The notes beneath the pieces were generated by a model that did no database searches, had not been told where the DNA came from, and saw nothing but the letters and a program-made list of their open reading frames with translations. This document shows, piece after piece, positions 47,131 to 59,867 of a stretch of DNA of 64,000 nucleotides. The translations under genes and the position numbers were made by a program. Location of the stretch: the NCBI GenBank assembly GCA_022605955.1, contig JAKCOZ010000009.1, positions 62,001 through 126,000 of the forward strand. Reading direction: 5' to 3'. Each line of letters begins with the position of its first letter. The stretch's first letter is position 1. This stretch comes from Rallus limicola. Lineage: Eukaryota; Chordata; Aves; Gruiformes; Rallidae.

Positions 47131-47715
47131 TGTCGTGGTTTCACCCCGGCTGTGGGCTGAGATCCACGCAGCTGCCTGCTCCTTAAAGTAAAAGAGCAGG
47201 AGAAAAGGGAAAAGGGGGGGGGAACAAGGGAAGGGAAAAGGAAGGGGCAAATAACTCCAAAACCAAGAAACTAAGAGGCCCGTGGGTTGGGATAAGGATA
47301 GTTTACTAAGATAAAGAAAGATAAAATATAACAATGCTAACAGGACTTTAGAGCAAAAGAATATGAAACTATTGATACACAATGCAGTTTCTCACCCAAC
47401 CACACAGCTCAGGCCGCACCACCCAGAGCCGTCCCGGAACCCGACCGTCCCCCAAGACCCTCGCGTCCCGGCCGCTCGCGTCCTGGAACCACCCCTCTTC
47501 TTCCTCCCATCAGCCCCCCGTTATCCTGGGCAGGACGTAATTGGCATGGAATACTCTCTTTGGCCCATCTGGGTCACCTGTCCTGGCTTTGACTGTCTGA
47601 CTGCAACTAGAAACATCAGGGTGTTCTCAGCACTGCTTTCATTGTAACTCCCAAACACAGCATTCCATCCGCTGCTACAAATGAAGTTAACTCTATCCTG
47701 ACTGAAACCAGGACA
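47131..47715 (-). mobile_element. Endogenous retrovirus solo LTR
   Basis: TGTCGTGGTTTCACCCCGGC at one end and TGACTGAAACCAGGACA at the other, with the GGAATACTCTCTTTGGCCCA block typical of this avian LTR family. No target duplication was recognised. No internal genes. Confidence 0.85.
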
Positions 47716-49584
47716 GTCATGCATTTCAAAATGCTGTACTCAGGGCATTCCTGAGGGAACTCCCACAGGTTGCAGGTGTCCCAAGGATTAAGATACTTTG
47801 TAAGTATCTGGTTTTCTTCCTTGTCCAGTCATCTGCAGGGCATAAAGTTTGTCTGCAGGTGAGGATACGATCCACAGTTATTTTATATACCTCACAGTGG
47901 CATAAAGTACCAATGTTTAGCAAAATAATTGCTCGTCACAGTCATGTTATGTTTCTTCAGTATAATATTTGAAAAAAACCCCCATGTGTTAGAAGTCATT
48001 CATCAATGCACTTCCCTAGCAGAGGTTTATCTAAAAAGCCTGGTTTCTTATACCGATTTCTGGTTTGGGGATGAAATAAGCTCTGAGGTCTCCAGGATTA
48101 GCATGCAAATTTGTGTTTTCACTTCCAAGTTTGGGTCCCTGCTGGCTCATGTTGTCCTGTTTTCCAACTGTGAAGAGTGGTTTCCTTTGTTTGCCACCAA
48201 CATGAGAGAGTTCAGATGCAAACTGTAACATCCCTCTGAGAAGAAAGCAGAATCATTTCAAAGCTCAGAGACTCTCTGACCCTTTCTCACACCTACAGTT
48301 TGTCAGGAAAAATACAGGCTTATTTTCAGTTTGTTTCTTAAGCTAGGGTCATGTCCACTGAGTCCAAAGAACCACTTATCTGAGATCAAGTCACAGTGGA
48401 ATCAGCACCAGCAGAAAGAAAACACAAGCAGAGACTTTTCATTATTGGGAATTTAACAACAGTTCTGTGACAGCAAAAGGAGAGGCCAGGGACAACCAAA
48501 TCGAATGATTTTTACCGACCACCTACAATTGCAACCAGACCCATTTGGTGAAGGGCATGTTGAAATAAAGGACCATAGTAGGCATTATATGTCCTAGATT
48601 CCACAGTACTGAAATCTAAGAGGGTTCTTTGATCAGATGTCTGAAATCCACTCAATTTGTTTTGCAGACAGGAAATGCAAATGGGGCTGAAGGGGAACAG
48701 TCCATTTTCTCTCTGCAGAGGAGAGGGTTTTATCAAGGGCAACAGATGCCCAAAACGCTGCTGTGGATACTTTTCTGTATGATACTGCTCTTTCTGTGTG
48801 CCACACATGCCATATGTCAGAATTGTTAGCTACTCCGTAATTAATGTATGTCCATAATGACAAGGTTGCATCAGTGCACCATAGGAAACTGAGAACAAAT
48901 TAAGCCACAGATCATTCTAAAGCAAACGGCTGCCTTTTAAAATCTCACACTTTCAAAGACACAGGTGGGTTTGGTTTTAGTTTTGATCTTCCAAGATGAC
49001 TGGTTTTCAAATCATGACCCTTGGATGCTTACAAGAAGCTGCACTGTTCTATTCCTGGTTAGAATCTCACAGCCGCTGTTGCCTCATCTACACCAGTAAA
49101 TAAAATGCAGGAGAATCTCCCTGGCACAGTGTGTCTCCTGTCCTTGTAGGTTATTTCTCCTACCTTCCAAACCAGACAGCTTGCAGCAGCAGCAATACCT
49201 GTTGTACACAGTGCCTAACTCATGTGCAGTCTGGGTCTGGTAATTGTCTGGGACATTCCTTACTGGCACGAGACAAGGTCATGCCAAGAGCTGTGCTTGT
49301 AACTCAGCAGCTGTGGGAAGCGCTCCAAGGCCAGGCCTCAGCACTGTTTTGTGTATCGCAGAGAAGCAGCTGATGAGCTGAGGTGTGTGAACATAGGATA
49401 ACAGAAGGAACGGGTCCCATTTCCTTAATCTTTCTGGAGAAGAAAAGTATTAATAAATATTGTGGCCAACAGAGCTGAGAACTTCCCACTGAGCTGGTGG
49501 GAACGGTCTGAAGGGGTCAAAGAACGTATTATCTTCCTTTGAACTGAGCTACGTTAATATGATTTCAATTATTTGAGGAAAGCT
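47716..49584. other. AT-rich DNA, nothing recognised
   Basis: Only short frames; no recognised repeat. Confidence 0.65.
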
Positions 49585-49590
49585 ATGCTT

Positions 49591-49954
49591 TGTGGGAAAA
49601 GTGAACGATGGTTCTGCACCTAAGGAGTTACACAATGAAGCATGTGTCCAAGATCTGATCGCCTTGTTGGGACGAAAACTGTGAGAGACCTGAGAAACAA
49701 GAAGTCACAGGACATTGTGAAGCAGGAACATTCCATTGCAGTTACTGTGTAGCTAAAGCTACACTGCAAAGATAACCCACAACGCTAGCTTCATCTGCAA
49801 CCTGTAGAAAGCTATCAGACGATTTTATGTTAGCCAATCAGTATAAGGCACGCTTAGTTTTTGTATATCTAGAAAGTATATAAACTACTGTGTGCATACA
49901 ATAAAGTGAACACTTTGCTTATATTAAGCGGTGTCCCGTCCCTCAGTTGTGGCA
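49591..49954 (+). mobile_element. Endogenous retrovirus solo LTR with 6-bp target duplication
   Basis: 364 bp, TGTGGGAAAAG ... TTGTGGCA, flanked by ATGCTT at 49,585-49,590 and 49,955-49,960. A TATA box (GTATATAAAC, about 49,876) and a poly-A signal (AATAAA, about 49,900) are in the right order for U3-R-U5. A 6-bp duplication fits class II (ERVK-like) integration. Confidence 0.88.
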
Positions 49955-49960
49955 ATGCTT

Positions 49961-51623
49961 AATCTGCTCTGATAATAACAAGAAAAGACTCCTATCCAGT
50001 TATCCAGCCATCAATAGAGAACAATGTCTCACTTCTTCCCTTTCCATAGGATTCTGATAGCCAAGCGTGTCTTTGCCCTGGGAATATGCCTTTCTCTGCT
50101 CTGTTCCCAGTGGATACTGTGGAACCTGCTTCTCCTTTAACTGGCTTCTACCACAGCCTGGTTACACACATCTGACCAACCTTCCCCGCTGCCCAGCACA
50201 GTGTGTTACCAACTGCCAGGCGAGAAATGCAAAACATGTTTGCAGAGCATCAGGCAGCCTGTTCCTTGAGCTAGAAGTATACAATATGTTAAGACATTTC
50301 TAAGCAACCCCTTTGTCGCTGACATGACAATAGCAGTAGAAATTCCCCCCCTGTGAGATTTCACAAGCTCTAGAAAGTTCTGCATTTCCAAGCAAGTCGT
50401 TGGCCATCGTGCAGCATCGAAGCTGTGCACGAGGTGCCCCTGGGAAGCTATTGGCTCACACACTGCCAGGGGCTTTGCCTAAAAGTTGTTCTTATACAGG
50501 CCTGAAGAATTCTGGTCCGTTGAGCTGATGCATGTTCAACATCTAAAGCAGTGACATTTCAGTAACTTCACGCTGAACAAATCTTTTCAATGCCTTTTGC
50601 CTGAAACTCCTCTTAGCTGAACCTGTTGCCATCCTGCAGTTTCACTGCAGATCTCCCAGGTTTACACTGCCAGATGTGCAAAAGGGATTTGTCTGGCTCA
50701 ATGGACTCAATCTTCTTCTGTAGTCAATGAAACGTGGAACAGTAGATGTAGCTAAAAACTTTAACCTGTAGCACTTAAAAATCTATCTCATTATCTTATT
50801 GACAAAGTCTTACCTCAACTTAACTATAGTTCATAATTATTGCTACAGAATCAAGTGCAAAATTGGAGGAACATCTGTTAATGCAGAGAACAGCCCAGCT
50901 CCATGGACAGAGAATAGGGAGAATCTGGATCTACACATCCAAAGGCTTAAAGGAGGATTCCCATTTAACAGTCCTTTCAGTGGGCCTGTAACATCCAATA
51001 GCTCAAGTACTTCAATAAAGCACGCAGGGGTTTGACTCCCTACGACTGTCTGTGTCTCAGAGATGGCAACCAGCACACAGGAATTAACTTTCTCCAAGGA
51101 AAAATGTACGATTTTTACATGGTTTCACAAGTTATCCTTTGTCCACTTTTTCATCTGCTGGATTTAACCAGGCAGAACTGCAATAAACAGAAGAATGCAG
51201 CACACAGGGGCTGAAATTGAAAAAGGAAACAACAAAGAGGTGGTGATGTGTGACAGAAATAAAAATATTCTGGATATACTAATCACCATAAAATAAAATC
51301 AACCAATTATTACACATCACATTCATGCAATTGCTTCAACCCTAGTGATGCCATTGGAAATCATTTACCTTTATTTCTCAGCACACGACCTGACCAACAT
51401 GAATCAGTATCACAGAGAAACCTTTACTTTGCTGAGCAGCCTGGGGAAAAGATTCCTGTCCATCATGCAGCCAATGGAACTTCCACCAGGCGGCACCGTG
51501 TCTGTGAGTCTAATGAGAGGAAATCTAGAGAAGCCCTGGATGAAATAATTGTACTGCAGGTGGCAGGAAATATTACAGCTGTAGACAGACATCAAGACAA
51601 GTTCCATCCTGATTTATAATGAG
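49961..51623. other. AT-rich DNA, nothing recognised
   Basis: Only short frames; no recognised repeat between the two LTR-like elements. Confidence 0.65.
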
Positions 51624-51994
51624 TGCAGTTGTATCGGCCACAATGGAGAGTAGTTACTTGCTGGGTCTAAGTGATGGATTTTATTGAGGTAAAAATGCAA
51701 ATCCAGAGAGTATGCAAACACTCCAGAAAATGCATTGAAGCTGCAATTATGTATAGTGTGCAAAGAAAAAAGTTTACTGGGTATGTCCCTCACTCCTAAC
51801 TCTTCTAAACCAACATATTCTCTACCTGAAGCCAGGTGGATGCTTCCAGGCTGCATCTGCACTAGTTTACACAAAGGGGGCAGGGATTGCCCTCTGCCTC
51901 TGGGGTAACCCAGTACAGTGTGGATGGTGTCAGTGCAGCTGACTGCCTTACCCCCCAAAACCGGGGATTCACAGCCCAACTGCACCCTGTGACA
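51624..51994 (-). mobile_element. Probable solo LTR
   Basis: On the minus strand it starts TGTCACAGGGTGCAG, has a CTATACATAA box and a CCTCAATAAAATCC poly-A signal, and ends near CAACTGCA. No target duplication was found, so the element type is inferred from layout only. Confidence 0.5.
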
Positions 51995-54259
51995 GGGCTC
52001 CGTGGTCTAAGACACCTCTGCTAGGAAACACATGAACAGTTTAATGGTGTGGATGACCTGGGCCGGTTCCTTAGTCCCACTGTGGATGTAACCTTACAGC
52101 TCAACCTTGCTGTCATTCTGCAGGAGTCTGGGTCACCGACTCTAACCAGTCACAATGGGGAAGAGCAAATGTGGTTTAAAACACCAGTGTCTTTCAGGCA
52201 GCAGGCAGACTTCACAGCTTTTCCTTGTGTCTAGGATCTAGCTGTTTTTCTCAAAAGTTTAGTAGGGTTCTTGTGGTGCATCACAGTTTATCCTGCCCTT
52301 TCAGACATTATAGACAGATAGACATATATGACAGCATGGATATAATACCATTTCATAAATGGCCATAGCAGGTCTTGTTCTGCCATGGCAGCCCACCAGC
52401 ATTCCCAGCAGCGGTCATGGAAATCGCATTCATATCCTGCAGCGGGAGAAGAGGGACTATGTCCAAAACCTGGAGACAGTTATCATAGTCATGAAAAAGC
52501 CTGATACATTTCTAATGAAAGTTGCAAACAAAAAGGTGAAGTCTTCTAGAAATGGCATTACCTGGTGCTAATTGTTAGGCTTGCATTGCATACATGATGT
52601 TTGCTCTGTGAAGCCATACTGGAGGAAAGGCCAGATATGTGACTCGTCCCTAGGAGAATCTGCATGAGGACCACCTCATGATTTCATTTGATATTGGACT
52701 GAATAGGACTGCCAACAGCTAGAATTTCCCCCAAGGTAGATGATGACTCCTGGAGACATCATTCATATTATTAGATACAACCAAATCCTTAAGCATTCAA
52801 AAAACTATTAGAACCTTCTATAAAACCCATTTGCAACGTAATAAATAGATTTATACTGTTTTAATTTTATTTTAGGGTTAGGAATAGTGAAGGGTTCATT
52901 CACTTCAGTCCTCTCAGGGAACTCTCTTTGCAGCTACACCAAAAGGCAGCTTTGAAGATCAAATGCTTGCAGTGCCTAGAACATCGTTTAGGTGGGGCTT
53001 ATACACATACATGTAAGAATATAGTTAACAGACAAATGCAGAGAGGATGAAATATTTTGGGGACACATACTAAGTGCATTTATACTGCATCATAGAATCA
53101 CAGAATGATTTGGATTGGAAGGGACCTCAAAGATCCTCTAGGTTCAACCCCAAAGCCTGTAGTAATTATTCATCTTTGCACATTCCAGGGAAAATCAAAA
53201 TCCCATTAAAGCTTTTGCTGACCAAGTGAGACAAAACAAAAATTCAGTCTGACACAGACAAAACAGGTAGAATGTGTATAGGAAAATGAGGCTAAAGAAC
53301 TTATCAGGAACATACCGCTTATCCGATGAAGCCGGTGGTAGCTGTTACTCGGGATGCCTCAAATCCAGGTTAGGGAAATACTGGAAGAAAATTTCAATGG
53401 GAACTGTATGATTTCAGAATTTTGGATAATGTAGTACATCTGCCTGGCTTAAGGACTCTGTGTAGTGATGGGAGATATCTGAGAAAGGAAGATTGCAGGC
53501 ATGGGAAGCACAACGGAGCCAAAGAACAACATTTTGAACAGGTGAAAAGCATTTCTCTTAGAGTCTGCCACATTCCAGTGGTCTGTCTCAACACCTTGAA
53601 AGCACTACTGACCTGGAGAACGTCAGTGCAACAAGAACATACACAGCAAAGAGCACTGCACTGGGCAGGGGAACAGAGAGAAAGTAGTGTACCAAACCTG
53701 GCTACGTGGTGACTGAAAGATGTGAGAAAATGATTAGAGCAGACCACCCACTATGAAACCCTGAGCTAGTAAAGAAAAAAAGAATAGTTTAAAATGGAAC
53801 AAACCCCACAATGTCAGATGAGGTGTGTCACACTAAAACATAAGCCAGTTGATCTAAAAGTAAAAAAAATACTCACCAAAAGACCGATGGGTTCCACAGA
53901 GTCTGACGTGTCCGGTACTGGGATCTTTGCAGGAAAAAGCCCCTGTTGCATGTTTTCTAATAGTGTGTTACAGGCTACATTTTTTGCCTCTATGATCATC
54001 AAAGGGCAGGGAACCGAGACACCTTTAGCAGCGACTGAGCAAGCTTCTATCCCCTCTCATGGCGGAGGCAGCAGCCTCCAGTCAGGTTTCAGGACTTTTC
54101 AATAGAAGAATCCCAACATTCCTGTACAAAAGGTTGTCCCAGGGGCGTCTTTCTGTCGGCACCTTCCTTACCATGACAAAGCAGACGGCGAGGCACAAAT
54201 TCACATCTCTACAGCACCCTCTTTTCTACTTTTTCTCTTGCTCTTGCAGCTCCTCTCCA
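51995..54259. other. AT-rich DNA, nothing recognised apart from one CR1 fragment
   Basis: No gene recognised. The stretch ends at the shift to GC-rich sequence near 54,260. Confidence 0.65.
53089..53165 (-). mobile_element. CR1 LINE 3' fragment
   Basis: CATAGAATCACAGAATGATT then GGGACCTCAAAGATC is a very short reversed CR1 3' end. Confidence 0.85.
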
Positions 54260-55030
54260 ACGATGGGCACGGGTGCTGCCCCGACCGTGGTCTAGCGGGA
54301 CCCTCTCGTCCACCGCCATGGTCAGGGCCGGGCATGGAGCCATCCGGCCCCAAGAGCATCGCAAGAGATGGTGCCGCTCCCAATTCGGTGCTCCCCAGTT
54401 AACGCCGACCAGGGATTTATCGTGCCCGGCGTGGCGTAACAGCACTGGGGGCCGCAGGCAGGCCGGGCTCTGCAAGGGGCTCCCGGCACCGCTGCCGGCC
54501 CGGTGCAGCCGCGGTTTCGGAGAGGAGCTCTGGTCACCGGTGGGACAGGGACATGGGTGGCACCCCGGCTCCTCCTGCCCGGGCACCATCCCCCACCCCA
54601 GCCTGACAAGGTCACCCCAGGCGATGCTTGCACCAGGGCCGTGCCCGTGCCCTGGCGACGGCCCCTTCCCCCGGGGCACCGGGGATGCCCCGTTCCCCCA
54701 GACCCTCCGCTGAAGAAGCAGCGGCCGCCGCCTGGGAGCCAGGCCGGACCCACAGTCTCCAGACCCCCCAGTCTCCACAACCAGTTCCCGCTGCCCCAGC
54801 CCCGCCCGGGACTCCCTCACCCCCCACCCCCGTGCCCCTCCGGTTCCCGACAGACCCCCCTGCCCCCCTCCCACCGCTCACTTCTCCATCTCCAGCGCTG
54901 CCACCTCCCTCTTCTCCTAGAGCTTGTCATTCCGGGACACGGAGGTCGCTGCTCTCACCGCCACCCCCCGGTGTCTGATGGAAACGCCTTTAATGAAGCC
55001 CGGGTCATTCGCGCGCCGCTCCCCCAGGGT
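54260..55030. other. GC- and CpG-rich block, no gene recognised
   Basis: Composition jumps from AT-rich to GC-rich at about 54,260, ending at an LTR near 55,029. Frames up to about 220 codons exist on both strands but are proline/glycine/arginine-rich shadows of the composition. A donor-like GGCG|GTGAGAG lies on the minus strand near 54,950. It may be a promoter region, but nothing identifies a transcript. Confidence 0.35.
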
Positions 55031-56121
55031 CACAGTTTTGCGCAGTTGGGTGTTGGCGAGAGCGGGGTGACGGGCGGAAAGAGACTCTGTAACTCGCAAG
55101 TTATCAAGTCGGTATGTTTATTGTGCGCAGGTGCACGGGGATCTCTGCACCACAAAATGTACATATCCATCGCCTAATTCAAGGCCATTGTGAATCACAT
55201 CTAGGAGAAAAATACCGGGAGCAGCTGCATTTTGCCACCGGAGAAGGGAATGAGGAGATGTAACGAGCTGTGCAGACACCAAGGCTGGGGAGGGCGTGGG
55301 AGGAGGCACCCCAGGTACCAGAGGGAAAGATACCCCTGCAACCCGTGGAGAAACCCACGGTAGAGCAGGTGTCATCCCCCCCACAGCCCGTGGAGAGGTC
55401 GAGACTCGACCTGCGGCCCGTGGAGGGGCTCCACGCTGGGCGGAGCAGGTGGAGGTATAGAGAAGATGCTGTGACCCGACGTTGGAGCAAGCCTCTGCCA
55501 GCACTTGCAGCCCACAGAGATGAGCGAGAGAGAGATCTGTGCCAGAACAGGTTTGCTGGGGGGAGGCTTGTAACCCCGTGGAGGACTGGAGGGACACTGT
55601 GGTTTATGACTGCCCGCCATAGCAGTGATTCACGGCGGGACAGCTGATGAACAGATAAAGCCCTGTGGGAAAGGACTCACACTGGAGAAGTCCGTGGAGG
55701 ACTGTCTGCCGTGGGTGGGACCCCACAGTGCAGCATTGTAGGAGAATGTTTAGCAGCCAGAGGCCATGAACCACTGAAAGGCCTGCACAGCTCAAACTTA
55801 GAAGCTGCAGAGAGAAGGAGCTCATTTTAGGCAAGCACAGAATGCTTGTAGGAGCTATCTTTTGGTAAACATGGAGTGTTGGTACAAGTTAAGTTTAGTA
55901 GCCAACAGAAGCATAGTTGATGCCTATATGCCAATAAGAGAACAGTGTGAACTAATAATATTTTCACTACCTAAACTATATAAGAAAAGTGTGCAGTAAA
56001 GGGGATCTTGCAGCTAACTCATATTGGGCCGTCTCTTGATTCTGGATTCCGTCTCGCGTCCTCCTGCTGATCCTGGGGCCTACAGCCTTTCCCTGGGCTC
56101 CTGACTGGATTCTTTACAACA
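55029..56121 (+). mobile_element. Endogenous retrovirus solo LTR
   Basis: It starts GGTCACAGTTTTGCGCAGTT, the counterpart of TGTCACAGTTTTG in the LTR at 59.86 kb, and shares about 0.45 kb with it in inverted orientation. A TATA box (ACTATATAAGAAA) lies near 55,975 and an U5-like tail ends TTTACAACA. The downstream half differs from that of the other family members. No internal viral genes follow. Confidence 0.8.
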
Positions 56122-56192
56122 CAGTACAGCAGGGGGAGGGTGTGGAATGAATGCCCCCCCCCCCCCCCACCTCTGCCCCCGCCCAGAAGAAA

Positions 56193-58070
56193 ACTATAGA
56201 ATCATAGAATGGCATGGGTTGGAAGGGACTCTGAGGATTACAGAGTTCCAACCCCCCTGCCACAGGCAGGGCCACCAACCTCAGGCCTGGATCTACACAA
56301 GGTTGCCCAGGGCCCCATCCAACCTGGCCTTCTACACTTCCAGGGATGGGGCACCCACCCCCTCTCTGGGCAGCCTGTTGCAGCACCTCACCACTCTCTG
56401 TAAAAAACCTTCCCCCTAACCAACCTAAACCTTCCTTCCTTTAGTTTTAATCCACTCCCCCTTGTCCTGCCATTGTCTACCCTTTGACAAAGTTGAACCC
56501 CCCCCCACCTCCTATTTCTCTGCTCTCTTCAGGGCCTGGAAGGCTGCAATGAGGTTCCCCCGCAGCCTTCTCTTCTCTATGCTGACCAAGCCCAGCTCCC
56601 TCAGCCTCTCTCCAGAGGGGAGGTGCTCCAGCCCTCTAATCATCTCTGTGGCCTCCTCTGAACCCTCTCCAACAGCTCTAATCTTTCTTGTATTGCGGGC
56701 CCCAGCTCTGGACACAGGACTCCAGCTGGGGCTGGAGGGAAGAGTAGAGAGGAACAATCCCCTCCCTGTCCCTCTTCTGATGCAGCCCAGGATATCATTT
56801 GCCTTCTGAGCTGCAAGCGCACACTGCTGGCTCATGGGAAGTTTCTCATCTGCCAGAATCCCCAGGTCCTTCTCAGCAGGGCCGCTCTCCAGGAGCCAGC
56901 TGGCGACCGGTCACGAGTGGGGTTCCCCAGGGCTCGGTGCTGGGGCCTGTCCTCTTCAATATCTTTATTGATGACCTAGATGAGGGCATTGAGTGCACCC
57001 TCACTTTGCAGATGACACTAAATTGGCTGGGAGTGTGGATCTGCCTGGGGGTAGCGAGGCCCTACAGAGGGATCTGGACAGGCTGGAGAGCTGGGCTGAA
57101 GCAAATGGCATGAGGTTCAACAAGAGCAAGTGCCGAGTCCTGCACTTTAGCCACAACAACCCCAGGCAGTGCTATAGGCTTGGGGCGGAGTGGCTGGAGG
57201 ACTGTGTGGAGGAAATGGACCTGGGGGTACTGATTGATGCACGGCTGAACATGAGCTGACAGTGTGCGCGGGTGGCCAAGAAGGCCAACGGCGTCCTGGC
57301 TTGCATCAAAAATAGTGTTACTAGTAGGAACAGGGAGGTAATTGTCCCCCTGTACTCAGCACTTGTGAGGCCGCATCTCGAGTACTGTGTTCAGTTTTGG
57401 GCCCCTCACTACAGGAAAGACATTGAGGCCCTGGAACGCGTTCAGAGGAGGGCTACTAAGCTGGTGAGGGGTCTGGAACACAGGCCTTACGAGGAGCGGC
57501 TGAGGGAGCTGGGATTGTTCAGCCTGGAGAAGAGGAGGCTCAGGGGAGACCTTATAGCTCTATATAACTCCTGAAGGGAGGTTGTGGTGAGCTAGGGGTC
57601 AGCCTCTTCTCCCGTGTAGACAGTGATAGAACTAGAGGGAATGGTACCAAGCTGCGCCAGGGGAGATTCAGGCTGGACATTAGGAAGCACTACTTCTCGG
57701 AAAGGGTAGTCAGGCACTGGAATGCACTGCCCAGGTGGAGTCACCAACCCTGGAGGTGTTCAAGGAAAGACTAGATGTTGTATTGAGGGACATGGTTTAG
57801 TGGGAGCTAGTAGTAATAGGTGAATGGTTGGACTGGATGATCTTTTAGGTCTTTTCCAGCCTTGATAATTCTGTGATTCTGTGAGCTCTTCTCCCAGCCT
57901 GTATCTATGGCTGGGATTCTTCCGGCCCAAGTGCAACACCTGGCAGTGTTGAAGCTCATTAGGTTCACCCGGGCCCACCTTTCCAGCCTGTCAGGATCCC
58001 TCTGGATGGCTTCCTGTCCTTCTCTTGTGTGGGTGCCTGGCTAGCTGATCAAGGCCGTTGCTATATTCCT
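56193..58070 (-). mobile_element. CR1 LINE (minus), interrupted by a second CR1
   Basis: The reversed CR1 3' end starts at 56,193 (ATAGAATCATAGAATGGCAT) and reads to about 56,890 (CTTCTCAGCAGGGCCGCTCT). The continuing CR1 sequence resumes at about 57,890 (AGCCTGTATCTATGGCTGGG) up to about 58,070. The gap is filled by a plus-strand CR1. A poly-C tract lies just outside, at 56,154-56,171. Confidence 0.85.
56893..57886 (+). mobile_element. CR1 LINE (plus) nested in another CR1, broken reverse-transcriptase remnant
   Basis: It encodes [20 protein letters not shown] and, in another frame, [20 protein letters not shown], the reverse-transcriptase core with its ADD motif, then [14 protein letters not shown] and [20 protein letters not shown] tail blocks. 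A frameshift near 56,990 and a stop near 57,257 disable it. It ends with the canonical TGATAATTCTGTGATTCTGTG-type 3' end at 57,886. Confidence 0.92.
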
Positions 58071-58329
58071 CTGCAGCACGAGCATTGATAAGCTGGCTTT
58101 CTCCCCCGCTTCCTGGCCCCTACGTAGCTGTGAAGCTATTGCCAAATCTCCCTGGAAGGTACTTACACAGCAGCGGCTTGAATCAAGTGACCTGCTGCTT
58201 TGAGCCATATTGGTGTGCATTCATTTCCTAGCGCCCTTCTGCGCTTCCAAAGACCCTACTAAAAAGCATCTTTCTTTTGATCCTGGAGTTGGACAAGGGA
58301 AATCACCATGCTCTTGTGTCAACCAACCT

Positions 58330-58780
58330 GCAAGGAACCGGCCAAAGCCCCCATTTCCCAGTCCCTGCCCTGCCCTGTGCTACCATGTGGGGGCAAAGAA
58401 GGGAGTGAAATCATGACTAGAGTGAAGTCGGCTAAGAAGGGAGTTGGGGGTGATAGAGGTGTTTTAAGATCTGGAAAAGGAAAATGCTCATGAAGAAGTA
58501 ACTGAGAACCCCATTTTTCCCAGTCCCTGCCCCCCTGTGCCACCATCGGGGGGAAGAAGGGCGCAAAATCATGACTAAAGGTTGGGGGGGGGGGGGTGTT
58601 CTACCCCTCGTCTCTGCAAATCACATATATGAGAGTCGTGCTTAAAATCCTCATCCCAACAGAAACTCTGTACAATTATTATACTACCCAGCTCTGTTCA
58701 GTCTCTTCTGCCCATTCCCTCATCCAGTTAGTGTCCTTATCTCAAATTCCTTGAGCCCCACGCTGGGAGACAAAAAAGAC
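58330..58780 (+). mobile_element. LTR fragment abutting an inverted LTR
   Basis: Two imperfect copies of a motif from the middle of the 58.8-59.9 kb LTR (GAACCCCATTTTTCCCAGTC and the GGGAAGAAGGGCGCAAAATC block) lie here in the opposite orientation, followed by a poly-G tract at about 58,586-58,598 and unassigned sequence up to the next LTR. Confidence 0.6.
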
Positions 58781-59862
58781 TCTGGTGGTTTAGCACTGGT
58801 TAAAGGCAGATGCCCACCAAAGTCAGTCTGTCACTCCCCTTTTTTAGTTGGACAGGGGAGAAAATATAGATTGAGAGGCTTAGCAATCAGTGTAAGGACA
58901 GAGGGATCATCCTGTCATTAACAACATGGGCAAAACACTCAACACAGAGTGAAGGAAAGAAAACTATCTAATTTATGACACTACACTAAAAAAACCCAAT
59001 GAAACCGGAGTCGGGAGCGCAACCAAATCTTAAAGCAAACGCACCCAGATCTTAAAACACTTTCCCCCCACCACTCCCACCTTAGCAGACTTTAGTCAGC
59101 ATTTTGCTCCCTTCTCCCCTCCTGTTGTGGCAGAGGGTGGGCAGGGACTGGGGAAAATGGGGTTCTCGGTAGCACCTTCCTCCCACCCCTCCATTCTCAG
59201 CAGACTTGCCTCTGGTCATGGTTTTGCTGCCGTTCCCACAGGGCTTTATCTGCTCATCAGCTGCCCCGCCGTGAATCACTGCTATGGCGGGCAGTCATAA
59301 ACCACAGTGTCCCTCCAGTCCTCCACGGGGTTACAAGCCTCCCCCCAGCAAACCTGTTCCGACGCAGATCTCTGTCGCACTCATCTCTGTGGGCTGCAAG
59401 TGCTGGCAGAGGCTTGCTCCAACGTAGGATCACAGCATCTTCTCTATGCCTCCACCTGCTCCGCCCAGCGTGGAGCCCCTCCATGGGCTGCAGGCTGGCT
59501 GTCGGCCTCTCCACGGGCTGTGGGGGGAACAACACCCAGTCCATCGCAGGTTTGTCCGCAGGCTGCAGGAGCACCTTTCTCTCCAGCACCTGGGGCACCT
59601 CCACCCACGCTGTCCCTGACCTTGGTGTCTGCACAGCTCGTAACATCTCCTCATTCCCTTCTCCGCTGGCAAAATGCAGCTGCTATTTTTTCTCCTAGAT
59701 GTGATTCACAGAGGCGCTTTGACAATGGTCAGCCGCCCCTTTGGCCTCAAGTTGCCCAATGTTTACACTTTGGGGCCGCAGAGAATTCCAGCAGCTCCTC
59801 ACAACCACCATTTTCTGCAGCCCCTGTTCTCTCCCAGCACCCAACTAGACAAAACTGTGACA
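58781..59862 (-). mobile_element. Endogenous retrovirus solo LTR directly behind the HYDIN copy A stop codon
   Basis: On the minus strand it starts TGTCACAGTTTTGTCTAGTT at 59,862 and runs about 1.08 kb to the GTGCTAAACCACCAGA end. It is the same family and orientation as the LTR at 40.3-41.5 kb. It begins 5 bases after the HYDIN TGA. The flanks (CCCGG versus AAGAC) show no target duplication. No internal viral genes are present. Confidence 0.85.
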
Positions 59863-59867
59863 CCCGG

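Noticed and set aside
51614..51985. 123-codon minus frame as a small secreted protein
   Set aside because: It overlaps a region with LTR layout (TATA-like box, AATAAA). No signal peptide or domain is seen.
53422..53747. Overlapping frames of about 100 codons on both strands
   Set aside because: No known domain, no splice signals of note; consistent with chance.
54209..55177. 221-codon minus and 224-codon plus frames
   Set aside because: They overlap each other in GC-rich DNA, and the plus frame runs into an LTR. No domain or splice support.
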